From: Hymenoscyphus infarciens | Taxonomy: Eukaryota; Ascomycota; Leotiomycetes; Helotiales; Helotiaceae | Assembly (NCBI GenBank): GCA_001414345.1 | Contig: LLCB01000004.1 | Coordinates: 186,001-250,000, forward strand | Length of the DNA stretch: 64,000 nt | Reading direction: 5' to 3' | Shown: in pieces, positions 10,846 to 23,700 of the stretch | Position numbering within the stretch: the first letter of the stretch is position 1 | Layout of the letters: each line of letters opens with the position of its first letter | Position numbers and translations under genes: made by a program | Notes under the pieces: generated by a model | Told to the model about the DNA's origin: nothing | The model's input: the letters and a program-made list of their open reading frames with translations, nothing else | Database searches by the model: none

Positions 10846-12456
10846 ATGGCTTTCGGAAAACTCTACACCTATCCGGTAAGTTAATCCAGTTTCTGCTCAG
10901 CTTCCGAGCGAGCATACATCAGTCGCGTCGCACCCCTCCGCAGACCAGTGACTGACAATTTCCATAGGGCAACCCCCGCTCAATTGCTATCCAAGCAGTT
11001 GCAAAGGCAAACAACGTCGACCTCGAGCTCGTCCATACTGAGCCTTCCAAAGGAGTCCCAGCCGAGTACCTCAAGCTCAACGCTCTTGGAAAGGTTCCTA
11101 CCTTCGAGGGTGCTGACGGTTACGTTCTCCACGAGGCCCTCGCCATCGCCATCTACAGTATGTCGCACATTCCACTCTGTTTCACCCGTTGCTTGGTCCC
11201 TCCAAGTTCAACTTCACCCCCACACACATATGCCATGATGAAGAAAAATGTCATACAGTTATCCCTGTCTTAATCATCCGTGTTGATTTTCTTAAATTAA
11301 TTAGACTCTGAGCATGTTCACAGCATTCACTTTTTATTCACAGTATCTACTTTGAATTTAGTGCTGACCAGATTTTAGTCACTTCCCAAAATGAGAAGAC
11401 CACCCTTCTCGGCAAGACCAAGCAAGAGTAAGCCGACTCACTGTTGACTCGCCCCATGTTTTCCGTAACTAACAACATCATAGCTATGCCACCATTCTCA
11501 AGTGGATGTCTTACTTCAACCACGATGTTCTCACTGCTCTCGGAGGTTGGTTCGGTCCTTTGATCGGTCGTTCCCCATACAACAAGCTCGCTGTTGAGAA
11601 CTCATCCAAGGCTGCTTTGAAGGCCGTCGGTGTCGTCGAGGCCCACCTTCAAAACAACACCTACCTTGCCGGTGAGCGTATCACCCTTGCTGATCTCTAC
11701 GCTGCTGGTATCATCTCCCGTGGTTTCCAATTCTTCTTCGACAAGAAGTGGCGTGCCGAGAACCCTAACGTAACCCGTTGGTACGAGACCGTCTACAACC
11801 AGCCAATCTACTCCGCTGTCGTTGACAAGCTCACCTTCATTGATGAAGCCATCAAGTACACTCCCCCAAAAAAGGAAGCTGCCCCAAAGAAGGAGGCCAA
11901 GAAGGAGGCTCCTAAGCCAAAGGCAAAGGAAGTCGAGGATGACGAGGATGAGGCTCCACCTGCACCAAAGGCCAAGCACCCAATTGAGGCTCTTGGAAAG
12001 CCAACCATTCCTATTGATGAGTGGAAGCGCCAATACTCCAACTCTGATACCCCAGTTGCTCTCAAGTGGTTCTGGGAGAACTACAACGCTGAGGAGTACT
12101 CTCTCTGGAAGATCGATTATAAGTATAACGATGAGCTCACCAAGGTCTTCATGACTTCCAACCTCATCGGCGGTTTCTTCGCTCGTCTTGAGGGCTCCCG
12201 CAAGTACATCTTCGGTTGTGCTTCTGTCTACGGTGTCGAGGGTGATTCCGTCATCCAAGGTGCTTTCGTCATCCGTGGTCAAGATGCTCTCCACGCTTTC
12301 GATGTCGCTCCAGACTATGAGAGTTACTCTTTCACCAAGCTTGATGCCTCTAAGCCAGAGGACAAGCAGTTCGTTGAGGACCAATGGACTTGGGAGAAGC
12401 CAATCACAGTCAACGGTAAGGAGTACCAATGGGCTGATGGAAAGGTCTTCAAGTAA
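10846..12456 (+). CDS. tef4: Elongation factor eEF1B gamma subunit
   Basis: Gamma subunit of the eEF1B complex that recharges eEF1A with GTP; cytosolic, on ribosomes. Exons are 10846-10875, 10968-11157, 11379-11427 and 11484-12456, giving 413 residues, the normal length. A GST-like N-terminal domain (LYTYPGNPRSIAIQ) and GST C-terminal domain (LAGERITLADLYAAG) fill about residues 1-210. A Lys/Ala/Pro/Glu linker (KKEAAPKKEAKKEAPKPKAK) follows, then the conserved EF1G domain (about 255-413) with HPIEALGKPTIPIDEWKRQY. Intron 2 (11158-11378, 221 nt) is far longer than its neighbours because it contains a C/D snoRNA. Codon use is strongly biased to C-ending codons, as expected of an abundant protein. 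Budding yeast has the paralogues TEF3/CAM1 and TEF4; I use tef4 for the shared snoRNA host role. Confidence 0.96.
11228..11317 (+). ncRNA. snR38: Intronic C/D box snoRNA, snR38-like
   Basis: Lies wholly within intron 2 of the eEF1B-gamma gene. Box C ATGATGA is at 11235-11241 and box D CTGA at 11308-11311; atgc (11230-11233) and gcat (11312-11315) form the terminal stem. The 14-nt stretch cagttatccctgtc (11256-11269) is fully complementary to the universally conserved large-subunit rRNA segment GACAGGGAUAACUG beside the peptidyl-transferase centre. If CTTA at 11269-11272 is box D', the five-nucleotide rule points to the middle G of GGG, which corresponds to Gm2815 of yeast 25S rRNA, the known snR38 target. 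Yeast SNR38 lies in an intron of TEF4, the same host gene. A C'-like tgttgat is at 11281-11287. Expression is inferred, not shown. Confidence 0.85.
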
Positions 12457-15173
12457 ACTTGATGCCTTGTATGTTTCATGAAAACCGGTTAGTCTTTTTA
12501 GCGTTTGGGGGGTGACGATGTGTAATGATGATGAAACTGGGAGAACCTGACAGTTGCCTACGGGTTTCTGTATGCTCATAAGAACATGAATGTTTTGAGC
12601 AACTTTGCTGTCTTTGCTGCAAGTGACTTGGGTGAAAATCCGAAAACCAAAACGCCATCTACCTACCGCATAGTTTCTAAGGTGGGTAATTTTTGCGACT
12701 TGCCCCCAGCGTGAAGCCCCGGGCTACTGGACGACTTATCGATGGTGTTTTCCCTCTTCCTATGTCTCATCTAAGTTGTACTCTCTGGAACACGCCTTAC
12801 TCTTGTTTAGCTTGCTCCTTCGCGTGAAGCCATGATGGCTTGCGTTGAATCGAGTTTTTAGTCGTGGAATGAACCGTACCTGCCCAGGCCAAACTCTTGC
12901 CAGCCCCGCCAGCTCGATGTAGCTCCAATTTCTAGGCCATCCCACCGATGGATGAGTCGACTAGGTTCGACTAAGTATATAAACCCGCCTCCCACTTCCA
13001 ATCCTTCTTCTCTGTATTTGTGTGCAAGATTTGTAAATATGACCTTTTTCACCTCTGCTCTCGTCACCGCGGCTTCAATGGAGGCCACGTGACCAACCTA
13101 GATTTCAGAGCTCAACTGTCATGTCGAAGTGCCTCTTACCATCACGATGTGTGTTCAAGGTTCCCGTCGCACAGTCGAAATGCACAGCACTCCTCGCACA
13201 CTTCGCCCTACTCTTGCCACCCTTTACCGCGAAATTCAAAATAATTGGAGTATGAAATGTATCGGGAAGGAGATCATCGGTTGAGAGAGGACGTGGTTTG
13301 TGTTGCATGAACAGAAAAGGCCGATCGTTCATGCTTGTTGTCGAGCTTTCGGGAGTTGGAAATTCTAGAAAAGCAACCATCACAGTTGCGACAGATTAGT
13401 AATTATTTCAAGCAGGCATCAGTGGAGTGATACTTGAGAGATAAAAGCACACCGGCAGCTAAAATGTCTAGATTTTTGTGAACGAGCCCTGGCACACTGA
13501 ACCATTGTTTGGATCAGCCTGATCGCTTCGTGGATTTATAGCTCACGAGAAGCGATCTTTGGCAGGCACCAATGGGCCAGAAAAGAGTGAGGGAAAAAGA
13601 GTTTTGCAGTTCTCGTCCTGCCAGCAGGGGTTGGGTGTTGTGATTTGCTGCTGAGAACGACAGGCATAGGGCCGACCAGAACACCAAGCTTTTAACATGA
13701 GAAATCCCTCTAGCGGGAAGTAGACAGAAACAACCAAGACATCCTTTCTTGCCAATTTGGTTGGGCATATTTGACTTTCGACACTGAAACGCATTGCAAA
13801 GCATAATAATTGTCCTCAACTCTTGGCTGCATGAATAAACATTCTGATATTGGTATATCGCCTGGCTTGATTCTCCGAGACCTCCTTGTATATTTTGTCT
13901 TTCAAGCGGAGATTAAACGATGCTACGATCTCCTATGCAAGTAGCAAGTCATCTCCGTTCTCATACTCCAACAGATATCTGTGAAAGTATATTGTGTTAA
14001 AAGTTTAGAGTAATAAAACAAAATAACAGACATTAGTTTAGAAGAATATCCAAATAATAAATAATTATTAATTCTAGTTCTCTTATGCTACTTGGTTCAA
14101 TTGAATTCAATATCCTAGGCGCTTATAATTTTTTATTCATTTTTCAATATATATTATTTAGATACATAAACTCTTATTTTTATCTTATAAACCTCTATTA
14201 TTTTATTTCCCAACTCAAAAAACTCAACAAAGCCTTTCCACCTCCCCCACCAGCTTGGTCGACACCACACTCGCTCCAATCAGCCGCAGTGCGACCTCAA
14301 CAGCTCCGATCGTTCCTTCCCTCTCCATGTCTCCTCAACTCGACCTTCGCAACCATCTTAACAGACGACCTCTTGAAGTCCCGTCGCTTCTCCACAATTT
14401 AGATATGCGAGGTACACAACTCGAAGGAAACTGTTTCTTGCGTGTTTAGCTCTAAAAGACAAGTAAGTCACTTTACTCTTTAGGCCATCTGTAACAAGTA
14501 CCACTCCGGGCTTAAAGATTGGTGTACTTGAGCTTAGTAAAGTCGATAGTATTCGGAATATTATACCACTACGATGTATTATTAGAAACCCACTTTACTA
14601 CATACCCTTTATACCGTATAAATACCACGTTATGTAATAGTATTATTATTTATATTATTGGTCTTTCACTTGATCTTATGATAATATCGCGATACTGCCA
14701 AGCACGCTGAGCACTGCCAAGGATTTTGACTTCTTAATTTTTTGAAGTATTTTTCTTTTTGGGGAAATAGATGGTCTTTAATAATAGAAGTTCTGGGTGT
14801 TTTTGCTATGTTCCTACTCACCCCCCCCCCCCCCCCCCCTCTAAGAAAACGTTGAACCTGAACCTTCTTTTTTGGGTGCAAGGTTCCTAGCTGTTTGAGA
14901 TAACATTTAATTTAGGGGGGGCAGTAGTACTACAACGTTATTATGTGTTGAGTGGAAAAGTTTACTATAAATAGCTTTGCATATATAGACTATTGGGTTA
15001 ATTCACCGCAAAAGTATATTACCCCTGTTCAGAGTTAGTTGTAGAGTTTTTCTTAAGTATAGTTATGATAAACTTTTGTCACTAAGTAGAATGATGGGTT
15101 CAAGTGAAGTTTGGGTTAGCGTGAAATCAGTGCACATTTATCCTTTTTAAAGTGACGTGTGAGAATAGGCTAT
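12457..15173. other. Gene-less interval with weak promoter-like site
   Basis: Holds the eEF1B-gamma 3' region and then no supportable gene. A TATA-like tatataaa at about 12975-12982 is followed by a CT-rich stretch and an ATG at 13039 that opens a 17-codon frame (MTFFTSALVTAASMEAT) resembling the start of a secreted protein before a stop, perhaps a truncated gene. AT-rich DNA lies around 14030-14240 and a run of 19 C at 14821-14839. The remaining frames look random. Confidence 0.4.
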
Positions 15174-15312
15174 GCAACTTCGTCTCGGGCGAAATAAAGG
15201 TTACGGGGGTTACTGTATATACTTCTTAGGGTATTTTTGGTGGCATGAGACATCGGAAATGTAGCAATTGCCCTATTTGGATAACCTTTGTTACGCCTGG
15301 GACGAAGTATGC
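15174..15312. mobile_element. Short inverted-repeat element (MITE-like)
   Basis: The left arm at 15174-15203 begins gcaacttcgtctcgggcga, and the right arm at 15282-15312 reads, reversed and complemented, gcatacttcgtcccaggcg. The arms match over about 30 bp with a handful of differences and one gap. The element is about 140 bp, non-coding, and could fold into a long hairpin. No clear target duplication is visible, so the class is unknown. Confidence 0.55.
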
Positions 15313-16749
15313 TTAATTGGTATACTTAAGTGGGGTCTTAGGTGTACGAGTTATTGAATAGTATACTCTATAGTATCACAATATTACTATGGTATTCCAG
15401 CGAAAATATATCCGTATATCAATACTATTAGATATCGCAATAAGATATTATTCGGGAAAACTGCAGTATTTTATCACGATAATACTACCGACCACAATGC
15501 TTGAGCTTGGGTCGAATTATCGCAGCGATTTCAATAATTGCAGAAAACTTTTCAGTTCGAATTCTGCGTGTTTTTGAATAACGCAGTAACACAAATGAAC
15601 AGCCCTTCCTTGGATGTCTTCCCAGGGTAGGTTACTCTGCATATTACTTGAAGCTAGAAACAGAGAGCTCAACGATCAAGTTGCATGCAAAAGATAGAAG
15701 GGTCAATGTAAATTTGAAAGGAAGGAAATGACTTTGTTTCACTGAGTCAACTACATATTGCGTCCTGTTGTGGTGTAAACTACGCTTCCATTAATAAGTT
15801 TTTGGTTAGCTATTTTCCATTATAGAGATAGGATTTATTATACGAGTCTTAAAATGTTCATCTTTTGACTCGATTTACGCCTAATCTTTTCATAGCTTAT
15901 TTTCGCTCAAATAACTTTACAACTTTCATCCAAGGAAGTTATAATTCCTAAATTAAAAGCCTTCAACACTCTACAATTGAGACGCTTGTCAGTCACTCTT
16001 CCAAGCAAGTCTTATTCGAAATGAAGACTAAAAACTGCATCATCGGCAAATAGGCAATTTCAAAATACGCGAGGGTGGTGTGTTATGACTGAGATCCAAA
16101 GTATAGCGACCCACTCGCCTTGGCTATATTTGCTTTGTAAGAAGATTTAGATTTGTGGACAACAAATTAGTCTCATTCTTGCATCAGAAATTCCAGAAAT
16201 AAGAGGACCAGAAGCCACCTTGGAACCATGAGTCGCTAGTAAACATAGAGTAACTTTATCATAAACATCTGAGGGTTAGTAGTCGAGATATAGGCATCCC
16301 CCATATCAACATACCGCGAGATAACTCGTCTTACAGCCGAAGCCTGCTCTATCCCAACGAGCTCGATAAAAAAACTTGTCGTAGGTTTCACTAGCAACAT
16401 AGAAAGGAACTCGAAAATCAAAAATTGGCATTGCCGTAAATGAATCTTTTCTCTAATTATAAAATGTGGTGATTTTACACTAATACGGCTCTTCGGAAAG
16501 CATGACTTGTAATTTCTTTTAGAACTCCGACGTCTCATTACTAAGCGGTCGCTCCCTAAAGATAGTGCGTTTTGCCGAGTATTAGACCAATTTCGAAAGG
16601 AAGTGAATTAGGAAACACCCAATCGTTTACCAGGAACCCTTTATAAAATTATAACCACAGTCGCTTGCGGGAAAACAAAACAGATTACTAAGCGAATACA
16701 GCCCAGGTAAAGAGAGTGGAAGGTACGGCCCAGAATGCTTGATAGCTAT
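15313..16749. other. Gene-less AT-leaning interval
   Basis: No gene recognised. The open frames (for example 15389-15577 plus and 16236-16538 minus) show no motif, membrane or signal features. This may be older transposon debris, as it leads into the copia-like remains. Confidence 0.4.
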
Positions 16750-17790
16750 ATGATCGCCAGCCCACTATAGACCAGGGATATTTGACGAATTAAAGCATTG
16801 GAATCGCTCGCCAAAGGCCTTGCGACACTCAAGTGGAACCTATTATCTGATCGCAGATTCTGGCCGGAAGCTTCCACCCTCTTTACTTACTCAATAAACG
16901 GCCGTGAATCCAAAACCCTGAACCTACAGCAAAGTACCCACTCCTTTCTTCCTCCTCTCCATAACCTCAGATGTTCTAGATTGACACAAGCAAAGACCCT
17001 GACCCAAGAGAGGCTACAACGTATCCGACCGAGTAGTTGTAGCGAAATGAAATACATAGGTCAAGATCCAATCGAAAAATGTCCTTAACCCCACAGACAA
17101 CGCTCTCAGAAGCCACAAACAAGGGAATTCAAGCCAAAAGCTAAAGTTTTGTGGGGTTTCCACGGCCTTTGCAGGGTTTGCAGGGTCTGGGTGGTCTTAA
17201 ATCTCGTTACAACTATTCGGTCGAATACGTTGTACTCGTGATCAATTACACTAGGCACTTAATCCTCGGGGAAGGTTAGGTTTGTACTAGGCATGGAAGC
17301 ATTCGAGAATATACTTTTTTTAGCCTTGATGCCCAATTTGCCGAGGACTTACTCGGTACCGATAGCTCACGAATGAACGAAAATAGAAGCACATAACGCA
17401 ACCTGCTTCGGGCTTTCGAACTAGGGGAGGCTTTCGAACTAGAAGGTTCATCTGGATCTGGACTTATCTCGAACAGCCGCAAACGTAACAAAATAAAATA
17501 AAAACAAGCACATATAGTTCATCTAGAAACAAATATCGCCTCACTTGAAACATGGTCTGGTTTCTCGCAGCATCATGCCTGAAGAGGCTGAAGTACCGAA
17601 AGTGGGTTTGCCCACAGACAAGAGATCAAATAAGGCTGCGTGGTGTTATTCGCGGCACTAGCCGTATACAACCCAACAACACCAAGATGCATGATTTTCT
17701 GCTTCGACCTCCCAAAAGCATGACTGCATGCATGAAAACACCACGTTCATGCCCAAAAGAAGTTCTGACCAAACAATAATAGTCAAGCAT
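16750..17790 (+). pseudogene. Decayed Ty1/copia-like retroelement fragment
   Basis: A frame at 16798-17088 reads ...LLSDRRFWPEASTLFTYS then IN-RES-KTLN, resembling the conserved copia integrase segment (LP..LWPEA...A.YLINR.P.K.LN). About 300-400 bp on, an acidic Ser/Glu-rich stretch (near 17400-17480) and a segment with NNTKMHDFLLRPPK (near 17670-17720) would fit the linker and the start of the reverse-transcriptase region in the expected order, but frames and stops are broken throughout. No LTRs were recognised. The call rests on one short resemblance and gene order. Confidence 0.35.
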
Positions 17791-17799
17791 AGTTCTCAA

Positions 17800-20700
17800 G
17801 TGCGGGGTATCGCCTTTTTAGTATCGAACTGGTAAATTGCGAGGACAGCAAGCATATTAAGCCTCTCCGAAGAGAAGCATAAATACCAAGATGAAAGTTG
17901 GATTTTTCCTCAGTCATTATCCACACGTGTCATGTGGGGTAGCACTGCCTCGATGGATACCGATTTCGTGGAAATCATGGGGGTAGATCATAAAATCTTG
18001 TGGTACTCCTTTTCGAGTTCCATATGATTTCCAATCATTGGGTAATAACCGTTTCGCAATTGAAGCCAAAATGAGATTGCGTGAACGTCCCTTGAGATTA
18101 TATCTCAAAACTCCGCTCCGAACTCGGCTTGTGCCAAATGAAAATTGCTCGAAGGAGAGGCGATAAAAGTTTCATGTCGGGCTTTCCGATGGTTGGTCTT
18201 TTTAGCCACTGGGGTTGATGCACGATTTGGCGGGATGATTCGTTCTCAACCTTTTGGTGGAAATTTGAATGCTTCTTAGTGTCTTCTGGAAGGAGTCGTG
18301 TTGGCCTGTGCTGGTCTGTGTGCATAATTGGGATGAAAAGACGGGAAGATGAAGGTTCTGAAGCGCAAAATTAGCCCGCCATGGTGATGTATCAAGGTTT
18401 CGAACCTGAACCTCAGACTGGACGTAAAAAGGGGTCGTCTTGTGACGGTCTTATTATTCTCGTCAAAACCTAGACCGAATAGGGCAAGAGGCGAAATCTC
18501 GGTAAGAAAAAGTAAATCTGGAGGTCCTCATTCAAAGAGAAAGAAGATGAGAAGCCGCAAGACATGACGAGTGATCGGAAAGGCTTTCGACCCGAGGGAG
18601 TGGTTCATTTTGGTGGAGAGAATGGATGCCGGTACTCATGAGGTCTTCGGACAGGTCATCCGAGTAGCGGAATGCAAGACCTAACGGCCTGACAGGAAAC
18701 TCGAGAGGTCTGTGGAAAGAAATGTTCCGAAGTGACAATTCGAATGCAGGATGTTCGTTGGATCTTGCGGCTAGATGTCGCGCCTGCATCGATGACGCTG
18801 AGAGACACGGATTTACTCTAGGAAGTTCCCGGAAGACTTGAAAGAATTCAACATGAGGAAGGGATTGACTTGCTCGGAACAACGAGCTGCCACGTGTGAA
18901 ATCACGAAACAGCGTTTTCAAATAGCATGAAGCGAGGAGATTGACCAAGCTGCAGAGTTCAGTCAATATCGTCTTACAAAACAAACTTCTCGTTGACGTC
19001 GGAATGAGCAGCCTTGTTGAGGCTCTCCTCCGAATTTGGATGGCTCATGCCCCTTTTCGATGGGGGCCCGCGAGATGGAAAAGCGATCTGCAACTGCGAC
19101 GCCTTGGCCGTGGAGCTTTTCCTCGTTTCAAGCTGCAGATCTGGACCCGCTCGACGGTCCTGATTGGGATGAACTTGCGAGACGTCGGATCCCATGCGGT
19201 CGCATACGGCTGGCAACCACCATAACTGTTCGAACTTGGTGATTCGGGCAAGTTGTTGTTTTGTACTGCATGATCGATCTTAGGAAATCCGGTAGCTGTA
19301 GACGGGCGCATGATGATGGAAGGGTCTGCGTGCGGTCCTTGACGTTTCTCTTTCTATCCTTGTAGTTTGGTTTGTTTCCGTTCCTTGGAGTGGTGTGTGA
19401 GAGAGATGCAGGACGGAGAATGATATTGTTGAATCATTCTTTGAGGCCCAACTAGTGCCCTCCTCCCAGAGGCTAGAGCGGGCAAGCTGACGCATGGTTG
19501 GCTCAGGAGGGAAAATGGAGTGCGGAAAGGATCCTGACGTGGGTGGTGGTGGACGTCTCCCGAGTGGTTCCGTCGATGACTTAGAGTAGCTACAGAGTAA
19601 GGTTATGTAACTTATGCTAACATGGGCACTCCGTATTGAGGACCGTATTCTATAGAGTTTGTTGGCCCTGTTGTGTTGGGGATATGAGGCGAAGAAAGCA
19701 AGTAGGGCACCGATTTCGAATTACAATTTGACGAGGCTGGAAGTGGAGAGCAGAGGCCTTGCTTCAATGCTTCCCTGAAGCTTTTGACCCGGGGAGAGGG
19801 GTTTGTTGTGGTCATCCAAGCTGCAAAAGGCTGGAAGCAAGTCATACCATGGCAATTATTGACCAGGCTGCATCCGGTTGCCCGTACCTAGGTTGGCTTG
19901 CCAGGCTTACCAGACTGGCTGGACAGCGTCGCATTTAATTTATCAACTCCAGATCTCCAGATCTATCGTTTCCCGTGGCGGGACCTTCGTCAAAGCGAAC
20001 CAACCGTTACCAGCTAACCCAACAACACTTGCATTCGAACTCCCTTCATTCAGGAGCGACTCAAGCGAACCCTCACGGCTTCATGCTCTGGTCCTTTTCC
20101 TATCACCCTCATGAAGACGGACGGCCAGGGGCACTGCAGCAGAGTACCGGTAACGACTGGTCACATTTCCCGTCGCTTTCCCTGGCTTTCCCACGACTTT
20201 TCCTGGACTCATTTTCTTCTCATCGTCGGTGGACCCATCTCGATTACCGACGTATTCGGGGGTCGAATGGACACGCGAGAGGCGAATCCAAACTAAATTG
20301 GAAAACCAGGTTTGATTGACGCGAGAGCACGAAGACACGGTGCGAGTTGCCTGTGTCGATCCTCCAAAAGTCGGGCCTGTGTCATGCAGGTCCTGCCACC
20401 GTCCAGGGCACCACGCAGCCAAAAACTGACAGGGAAGCATAACAGGGTTACTGTGACCGTAGACGTAGACCGTAGGCCGCCTAACTTTTCAACGACAGAC
20501 GTCTTCACATGGAGCATGGATCAAGCCTCGAGACTTCCTGTACGAAGCCCAATTCACACGCAGAAAGACGCATCCCCTGGCACCTTGGGCAACACACTTT
20601 TGCTGACCGAATGTGATGATTCGTTGCTTTTCGGCACCACTGCCCCAGCCGTCAACGACTGAGAGTGGCCGTTTCAGGGGCTTCCTCGTCAGTAGCAAAG

Positions 20701-23700
20701 GCTGCCCAAAGACAGCTCCCCCGCACACTCTCTGTCACTAGACAAACACTACTCGGCCAGATGCCTAAATCACAAGTGCCCGAGTCCAGACAGGGGAGAG
20801 GTGGTTGAGAATGTGGACGGATTCTGGTAGGCACAGGCGATGGCTTTAGTTGCTAAGAGGCCCGAGTAGTAGGCCTACGCCGTCGCAAATTCGGATGTTG
20901 GTTCGATATTGAAATCGAGTCTTGTGTTCCACCAGGGGGTCCATGACCCCTATGGACTATCCCGCTTGTTAAGCTTAAGATACACGCCTCGTCGGCGTAC
21001 AACCTGGGTGCCTTTACACAAGCACAGACACAAACCACAGCTACCACACATGGCTTGCGGTCCTTACTATGGTTCTGATGTCTCACCTCTTTCGTGCCAC
21101 CAGCAGCTCATCCTCGGACAAGGGACCCGGTGTGCTGGAGAGGATGCGGGTGTAAAGTACAAGTAGTGCGGATAGCGAACAGCCACTGCAAAGAGCCGCC
21201 CAACCGATGCCGATGTTTGGGGTTGTGGGCAAGTCGTTCTTTCGCTACTACTCCATAATCACAGTTTTCCGGAAATATTCTCTCCTCATAGTACGTTGCG
21301 CGCGGGTAGTGTGTGTGTTTTGGGGGCGTGAATGTGGATTGCAGTTTGATCGGCCTCGCGTTTGCACGTAGGCAGTTGAGAAGGTGGAGTTGTATGGAGT
21401 CGTATGGAGTCGTATGAAGGAGTTGGGACGAAAAAGATCTGATTAGAGTGAGGCTCCTCGATTTGTCTCTTTATCTCGGCCTCCAAGGCAAGGCACGGTT
21501 GTCGTCTCTTGCTACCAACAGGGTGACTTTCATTACTCCGTCTGCAACCCCTGGTTTTGCGCCAGATCTGAACGTGGACATGGTGGAAGCATCTACTTGT
21601 ACTTCGCACTGAACATCGACCCTTCTTCGCCTTTCTGTCTGTCGTTACTTCTTCAGCAAACACTCACTCCTTCGTTCGGTGGTCCCGGCAATGCCCGCTT
21701 GAGAACATTGCTGTTTCTTTTTCCGAGAAGATATAAAACATTCGAAGCCGCATTTCGAGCTCACGTCCCCTATAACCTGACTGAGGAGCCACATCGGTGC
21801 CTTCGTTGCGAACAACAGGGGCGACCCAGAAGCCAGGAGCCAGTCGCGAGGCTTGCCATTGCTTCCTTGACGCCATTGCTGCCCAGGGTTTTCAGTTTCC
21901 GGGACTTCTTTTTTATACTCTCCTTCTTTTCTTTCCAGAAGCACTTTGGTCTGTTAGAGGTGGCGCTGCAGATCCCATCCTTTCGATAACCGGCATTCCA
22001 CCCTCCCACTGCACAACTCCCACTGCACCACCCGCCTTTTTGACGATCCTTCTCTTTTAGCGGCATTCGTAGGCGCGCCCCAACCCCTGGCCCAGAGGTC
22101 TCACCCCGGAGAGGCTTGCGTCTGTTCGGCATTTGCATGCATTTTATTATTTCCCCGAGGACCAGATCATTCGAGCAATCAAAAGGCCTTCATATGCCGC
22201 CTATGACCCGTCAATTTGTCCTGTCATGGTAGACTTGTCCATATTCTCGACTTCTTCAAGGACCATCCCACCTCAAGCTCTCCACCATCACAACAAAGGA
22301 CACTACTGGGTCTTGAGTCGTATCCACAACCCACTCGTCATTTCACCAAAAGTCTTGACTCAAAAAACGATCATCGGTCGTTGCTGTCAATCTCCCATCT
22401 AGATCTACTGGATCTTCCAGCACCATCCCGTCCTCGTTACCGGCTACAATTCAACAGCAGCCCTGAAGTCTGATCATTGGACACATACGACTAACTCCAA
22501 TCGCCAATTTTCCGCGCCTCGAACGACCTCGATATCCCCGGCTAGTGCGCTTGTTGACTCTCCAATTACAGGAGTAAGATAAGGACAGGATCAAACCAAA
22601 AGTGCATCCAAGTACACATCACTAGCCTTGAACGGGCAATAGTGTGGCATTTTGATTGTCTAGTCATTTCAGAAAAGGCAAAAGAGTAGCTAAGAAAAGT
22701 CGTCGGGAGGACTGTTTCTTTCTGCTCAAAACTGGCATCAAAATTTCGCTCAGACAAGCACCCTCCAAGATTCACACCACAAGACCGCAACAGCTCACTA
22801 AGCCATCAGCGGTGCTATACGGAGCTGTACTGTACACTCCGAACTACTCTCGACTGCTAGCTCCCTTATCAACTCTCTCTCGCACGGTCTCCATCGCCAT
22901 TGTCATTATTATTCGACAAATTCGACCGGTTGAAGGTGGTTTGAACGCCTAACGCCGAGAAGTACTCGCCTCCAATTCTCAACTCTATATTCGATACCCG
23001 AGTCCATCTGGTAAGTTTAGACGTAGGCACTTGCCCATTGATTACCCAGATTCAGGTGTTTCTATCCTTGCGACTTGGTCTTTGCGCCCAACTTCCCAAA
23101 TTCCCTCTTGAGGCTTCTCGAGAGAGTCAGTAACTGGAGATATATCAAAGCATCGATCACCGAGCGCTCGCGGCGCAAGATCTTGCCGTCTTTCCTACCC
23201 CAGAAGGCCCGGCGAGTTGAAACGGAACTTGCAAAGTTGACTGACGCCTTCTAGAAGGCTTGTAACGTGGTTGACGGTGGCATTGAAGACCACGCTCCCC
23301 CGTTCCAGGAGAAGTAGTCGTTGATAGTAGACCGACGGAACAGCGCCGGTTCGTTCTTAACTCTCCGGTTTCGATTCGCTTTAGCCCCCTTGGAACAGAC
23401 CAGGAGATCATCCCGCAAGGTCATTGCTTGCCGCAACCACAAGGCGAAACCAAGGATTGACCCAGTGTGAGGTTGATGTGTGCGTGTTGACAACACTGCA
23501 TCGCGCCTGCGCTTGAGGTTCTGCAAAACCATACAACTGTCCCAGCCCAATTCACCCCTCGCCCTTCGACACCGTTGCTGATTGACGAGCTTCACTATTG
23601 TAGCGTTAGCACTATATCTCTCGTCCCGCTCCGGCCACACATAAAGTACTTCTTCACCTCTCTCTAGAACGGCGCTACACGCATTTCACCCCAAGAAAAT

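Noticed and set aside
14821..14839. 19-base C run as a functional element
   Set aside because: An isolated homopolymer; may be a sequencing or slippage effect.
18395..18407. B-box-like ggttcgaaacc on the minus strand, possible tRNA
   Set aside because: No matching A box, anticodon arm or 7-bp acceptor stem around it.
18532..18984. 150-codon minus-strand open frame
   Set aside because: Composition looks random and there is no recognisable family.
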